From Pyxicephalus adspersus (Eukaryota > Chordata > Amphibia > Anura > Pyxicephalidae), in the NCBI RefSeq assembly GCF_032062135.1, contig NC_092859.1, positions 50,209,629 through 50,273,628 on the forward strand: DNA of 64,000 nt, read 5' to 3'. This document shows, piece after piece, positions 59,850 through 64,000 of this stretch (positions are counted from its first letter, which is position 1; each line of letters opens with the position of its first letter). The notes beneath the pieces are model-generated. The model had not been told where the DNA came from, ran no database searches, and saw only the letters and a list, made by a program, of their open reading frames with translations. Position numbers and translations under genes: made by a program.

Positions 59850-61533
59850 ACATGTACACTTCAGAAGTGTTTCAGGCACTTGCTTTTGCTTTTGTGGCGC
59901 TCGTCTGTCTCCCGTTGCAGAAACCAGCAGTAGTCGTTCATCATGTGTTGGGGTTGCACCGGCCTTGATATCTTGTTTCCAACAGAAATGTCTTGGTGGA
60001 ACATCTCCCCTTGTTCATCACTCACATCACCCAAATTTTGTGGGAAGAAGTCCAGGTGGGAATGTAAGAAATAATTTTAAGTGACATTCGGCAGCCAAGT
60101 TAATGGTATGCCGTTTGCATGTTGTTCACAAGCTCAGCATGGTTTTCAGCTCGCTGGTTTCCCAGAAAGTTTTGTGCAACTAGCACAAATGAGTCCGAAG
60201 CAGCAAGTTCAAGTGGGTTAAGTTTGTCTCTGAATGTGGCACCCTGCATCAAATTTTGGATTTGGCGACCAACAAAAATGCTTGCTTTCAGTTTAGCATC
60301 TGTTATAACTTTTCCAAACTTGTCCTTCTGAAAACCCATACCATCACAATCCGTTGCAATGACAAAGTTTTCCATTATTCCAAGTTTATTAGGAAGTGGC
60401 AGAAGGTAAACTTTCTGTGGATCAACGGATGATTTATGCTTCATATTGTACTGGCCAACAGTGTGTTCGGGGCTAGGTGGCCATTCTTTCACTTTGTAAT
60501 GGTTGCTGTCATCACGACTGTTCCATAGGCACAGAAAGCACATATATTTTGTATATCCTGATTGCAGGTCAAGAAGGAGTGCCACCACCTCCAGGTCACC
60601 ACAAACATTCCACTTGTTCCACATCAATTTCAAAATGATGGATTTCATTTTTCAAATCCACCATGGATTTGTATGTCTCTTTCATTCCTTCGGCATGAGC
60701 AAGAGGAAAAGAAGGTTTTTCGTTACCTTTATGCAGCAATATAGCTTTGAAACTTGCTTTGCTCGAGTCTATGAACAATCTCAACTGCTCTGGTATATAT
60801 TCACAACCTAACTCCTTTAAAAGACCACTCATGTCGGTACAGCTGCAAATGTTGTTTTACAGCTTGTAATACCCTGCAAACTTTGTGTGACGATCACGAA
60901 AGTATGAAGTTGAAGGTCCTTTCTGTAGCAAATTCCACTCCTTTAATCTGGAGGCTAACAGTTCAGACTTTTGACAAAGACAGGTCCTTTCCTAGATCAC
61001 CTAAATATGATTGGGTTATAAAATGTGGCTTACGCTCTTCAAATTGGGGTTTATAACATTCATTAACATCAACATCATCCTCCTGTTCCTCATCCGACAT
61101 GTCACTCACTGTCAGTAACAACAGATGTAGGAGGGACTGGCACTGGATTCTCTGCATTATGTCTGGTACTGACTTCAGAGCAGATTCACAATCAGGATAG
61201 ACGATTTTTTACTTAGTCTTCTTCGAAAACCCAACAATTTTCGAAGAAGTAGCAGTCCGAGTAATGGTCTTTTAGCTCACGCCAAACCATAGGCACAGCA
61301 AAAGGCATTTTATTCCTTTTCTTATTCAACCAGTGTGTTAGGCCAACGTAACACACCTGACAGCAGATATGAGGTGCCCAGCTTTTATCCTGATCTCCAA
61401 TTTCACATCCAAAGTGATACTTGTAAGCAAATCTTACCCTCTTGGTTAGGTTCTTGCGTTGATCACACGCGGTATATTTGCCACAAATGTAGCAAAAATT
61501 GTCCGGTTTATTAACACAGCTGTGCCTACTCAT
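59850..61533 (-). pseudogene. Copy D of the uncharacterised zinc-binding protein family (divergent, near full length)
   Basis: Minus strand; the start ATG is at 61533, 5' of which lies a plausible core promoter. The N-terminal module (61533-61213) has CYICGKYTACDQRK, CEIGDQDKSWAPHICCQVC, LTHWLNKKRNKMPFAVPMVW and DCYFF. An acidic linker (MSDEEQEDDVDVNE) follows at about 61100-61060. Then comes EQLRLFIDSSKASFKAILLH (60832-60700), GDLEVVALLLDLQSGYTKYM with CFLCLWNSRDD, LPLPNKLGIMENF, IFVGRQIQNLM and AQNFLGNQRAEN (60648-60100). The C-terminal block (about 60050-59870) has PQNLGDVSDEQGEMFHQDI and HMMNDYCWFLQRE. Frameshifts near 61210, 60965 and 60600 and between later blocks break it. It is clearly a different subfamily from copies A-C. 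The conserved GDL...GYTKYxCFLCLW and DEQGExFHQDI blocks hint at a catalytic core, possibly a transposase; unproven. Confidence 0.75.
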
Positions 61534-61591
61534 CTTTAGCTCAAAACAGACTTACTATGGCCTAGCTGTACTATCCAATAAAATGGTTTCG

Positions 61592-61645
61592 CACTACAGA
61601 CAAGCCCTTGGTCCATCTCGCCTTATATACCTATTTCTGACGTCA
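61592..61645 (-). promoter_or_regulatory. Putative core promoter of copy D (CRE and TATA box)
   Basis: On the minus strand a perfect CRE palindrome TGACGTCA (61638-61645) is followed 8 bases later by TATATAAGG (61621-61629). That places a start site near 61592 and the ATG at 61533. The order and spacing are those of an RNA polymerase II promoter; use in vivo is not known. Confidence 0.5.
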
Positions 61646-61691
61646 GCTCACTGACTTGCCCAGAAATGCCCAGCCGCTGCTGGAACATGCA

Positions 61692-61708
61692 TGCCACCAG
61701 GGGGCGAT
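61692..61708 (+). promoter_or_regulatory. CTCF binding site
   Basis: TGCCACCAGGGGGCGAT contains the full core CCACCAGGGGGCG (61694-61706) of the vertebrate CTCF motif. It lies about 160 bases upstream of the copy D start codon. Occupancy is unknown. Confidence 0.65.
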
Positions 61709-61759
61709 TCAGCAGAGGCGGCAGCAGGCATAGTGGTAGCTGCAACTGGTATATTGTTC

Positions 61760-62845
61760 CCATTATACATACATTACCCAATTACGGACCATTTGAACAG
61801 CTATAGCATGCCTATAACCTAAAAACTGTATGTGATAGGCAAATTCTGAGTTCAGATTTGGAATCAGCACACTGTGTATGTATGTAAATCACATGTGTTA
61901 TTCCCAGTAGCAAAATCGTTGTTGTGGAGTTTCAGGCAGATCATTATTGCAGAGGGACAGCTAATGTTCAGTTTTACCTGCCTGATCGCGACGGGCAACT
62001 GTCAAAATGCTGAAATGCACATGAATCAGTGGTGGTTGGAGAAAACCTAGCTTTAAAACACCAAATTGTTGGATTTTGCTCTTTTTGTTCTGTCAGAGTC
62101 TCTAATCAGGGTATCTTCTAATAAGCTTTTTAGGAGTCCAAGGTTATGTTAATATCAGTCTGGTCTCTTCTGAACTAATCAATAGCATTCCTCAAGTTAT
62201 ATGATGTATACACCCATTATCATGCAAAAGACATAAGGGATAGGAAACCAATTTTAATTAAATGCTGATTAGAATACCACTGAGCAGGTTATCAGAGCTA
62301 ATCTAACCTAACATATGCTGTCAGTGACTGAGAACATCTACTGGTATTGCTTACACATACTAGCACATCTTAAAGTTCAGCTAGTTTCAGCAGGTTAAGT
62401 AACTAAAGACTTAATGTTATGTTACACAGCATTATGTATGCTGGCTAATACTGATGATAGCTAGGTCTGCCTCTCTTTCTGTAGTTTCAGTTTGTCGGTT
62501 AGCCCCTCCTTTTTTCAGTATACGGTAGTCTCCATTTTGTCCACATGTATTGGAGTGTTTCATGCAGTGATCTTTTGACCTATCAGATTTTCACTGATAC
62601 ATTTTTTGAATAAAATTCTCAACGATCTGCAACGTATCATTTTGATTGAGTCTGCCAACACTGCTAAGATTTTAAAATATTGTTATCTCTGGAAAAATGG
62701 GTAGTTTTGAAGATCACACTTTCAATACTTAATCTGGAGAGGCAGGACATTTACGGACTGAATTCAAGTGTATGTGTACTTAACTATATTTCCATTTAAA
62801 TTTGATTCAAACTTTAAACTTTAAAGCTTATCCATGTAAAGAAAT
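61760..62845. other. Non-coding stretch, nothing recognised
   Basis: No supported gene or repeat family. Confidence 0.4.
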
Positions 62846-62849
62846 ACGA

Positions 62850-63060
62850 TTCGTACTGTACTGACCACACCAGAAATCTGTTCCAGGGACACAATCAGTA
62901 CCATAATGATATAGCTGCAAAAGACCCAGAGACACAATCAGCACTGTACTAATACAGTAATACATTTGCAGAGACAATTTTAGTATTGTATTGACACAAC
63001 CAAAAATATGTTCACAGAGACACACTCTGTACTGTACTGTACTGTACGGACACACTGACA
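62850..63060. repeat. Degenerate minisatellite
   Basis: Variants of 'gagacacaatcagtactgta' followed by 'ctgacacaaccaaaaatatg' and 'ttcaca' recur about four times at roughly 50-60-base spacing. A gtact run (gtactgtactgtactgtac) occurs near 63030. Confidence 0.6.
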
Positions 63061-63149
63061 GATACATGATAACCCAGACACAATTAGCACGTAAAATAAA
63101 AAAAATCGTCCAAGGACTGAACAGAAACAAACCTACTAGGCAAAAGCAA

Positions 63150-63440
63150 ATTTTTAAAGTGAAAAGTAAACCCAAAACAATAAAATCACACTTATCTTCA
63201 ATCCCGCAGATCAGTCTGTCCGTCGGAGAATTTCTTCCATCGGGTCCCAGGTCGTTCCAGTATCCGTCTTTGGTCCAGCGCCTAGGCGATAAAGAATTAA
63301 GGGGGGCAGTGCTGTACCCTTTAAAAAAAAAAAGGATGTTGCACTTAAACAAAACACAAATATACAGAATTTTTACTTTAAATAAAAGGGTTGTCTACCT
63401 TTTTAGGTAAAGTAAAAATTCTGAGTTTAGGTACGCTTTA
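63150..63440. mobile_element. Possible MITE with a perfect terminal hairpin
   Basis: cagaatttttacttta (63365-63380) and taaagtaaaaattctg (63408-63423) form a perfect 16-base hairpin, followed by agtttaggtacgctttaag, a typical end of a frog short repeat. The left boundary is unclear. The open frames on both strands here look incidental. Confidence 0.45.
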
Positions 63441-64000
63441 AGAACATACGTTAGCAGGTGAGGGTTCCAAACAGTCCCTTCAGTGACAAGATGAGAAGAG
63501 ACATTAACATATCCAAAAGATACTTTGGGTGTAGCTATCCATAATCACCTGAGATGGTAAACAGAAAAGTGTTAAATTGATTGAGGTAGGATCTGCAATA
63601 GTCTTGCCATTTGTCAGGAAGTTACTAGGTCAAGTATTGAACATATGGAAATAGCAACGAATGGCTAGACGTCAACAGCAACAAGCGGTTTATTAGCAAA
63701 GATAAAAATTTTAAGGAATCTCTAATTGCATAGTAGATTAAAGATAACAGTAGAGCCTTATGGTAGTGCATTCAACCGGTCAGAGGTGTCTGGTGATGAA
63801 TCAAAGAACTTTGTACCTCCTTCATTTTCCACCTCTACTTGCAGGGATGCCATATACTATATATGTGCTATTTTCTCTGCAATCCTGAGAAGTCAGAAAA
63901 AGATGTACTGTTGGATTCTTTTCTTTTTAGATTTCTAAAGAATAATATTTATATTTAGGAGCTTGACCAGTAGAGCCCTGGAATTTACACCAAGCAGTCT
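63441..64000. other. Non-coding stretch, nothing recognised
   Basis: No supported gene or repeat family. Confidence 0.4.

Noticed and set aside
62828..63410. Overlapping open frames on both strands (174 and 139 codons)
   Set aside because: They cover a minisatellite and a hairpin repeat and have no domain signature.

Overview
The window looks like frog (or closely related amphibian) nuclear DNA: AT-rich, mostly non-coding, and packed with decayed transposable elements. Decayed copies of the vertebrate genes CTCF, PLIN2 and LETM1 set the host as a vertebrate. The repeats (a tRNA-headed SINE, MITEs with ends like gggcctgatttattaaagc and cgtacacacttccaa, Penelope-like, CR1/L2-like and L1-like remnants, Tc1/mariner debris) fit an anuran. 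I found no intact protein-coding gene, no CRISPR array, no rRNA and no free-standing tRNA. Two runs of N interrupt the sequence (2467-3035 and 53845-54739).

Layout. 0.1-1.0 kb: partial copy A of a dispersed uncharacterised zinc-binding protein family. 1.8-2.2 kb: degenerate minisatellite. 2.3-3.1 kb: terminal-inverted-repeat element holding the first gap. 3.7-5.9 kb: copy B of the protein family. 7.9-8.6 kb: compound foldback MITE. 10.5-17.9 kb: several MITEs, a non-LTR retrotransposon 3' end and Tc1-like debris. 20.6-21.0 kb: long foldback palindrome. 22.9-24.5 kb: L1-like relic. 26.2 kb: deleted Tc1 transposase. 30.0-30.6 kb: Penelope-like ORF split by a MITE. 34 kb: SINE. 38.7 kb: head-to-head hammerhead-like motifs. 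40.7-42.2 kb: MITE and non-LTR 3' end. 45.1-46.7 kb: copy C. 53.5 kb: truncated MITE.

54.7-57.9 kb is the most unusual part. A run of seven consecutive hairpins is followed by a decayed chimeric reading frame. It begins with a Gag-type CCHC knuckle and continues through an unidentified acidic/basic segment and a coiled coil, then into pieces of CTCF, PLIN2 (perilipin-2) and LETM1. Several of the junctions keep the reading frame. 59.8-61.75 kb holds divergent copy D of the uncharacterised family, preceded by a recognisable core promoter (CRE, TATA) and a near-perfect CTCF binding core. 62.8-63.4 kb holds a minisatellite and a hairpin repeat.

Two themes stand out. The first is a multi-gene chimera apparently built on a retroelement Gag frame. 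The second is a recurrent CTGANGA...GAAAC signature, seen five times, that resembles a hammerhead ribozyme core and may belong to Penelope-like elements. Gene identities rest on my reading of translated motifs; no database search was possible.
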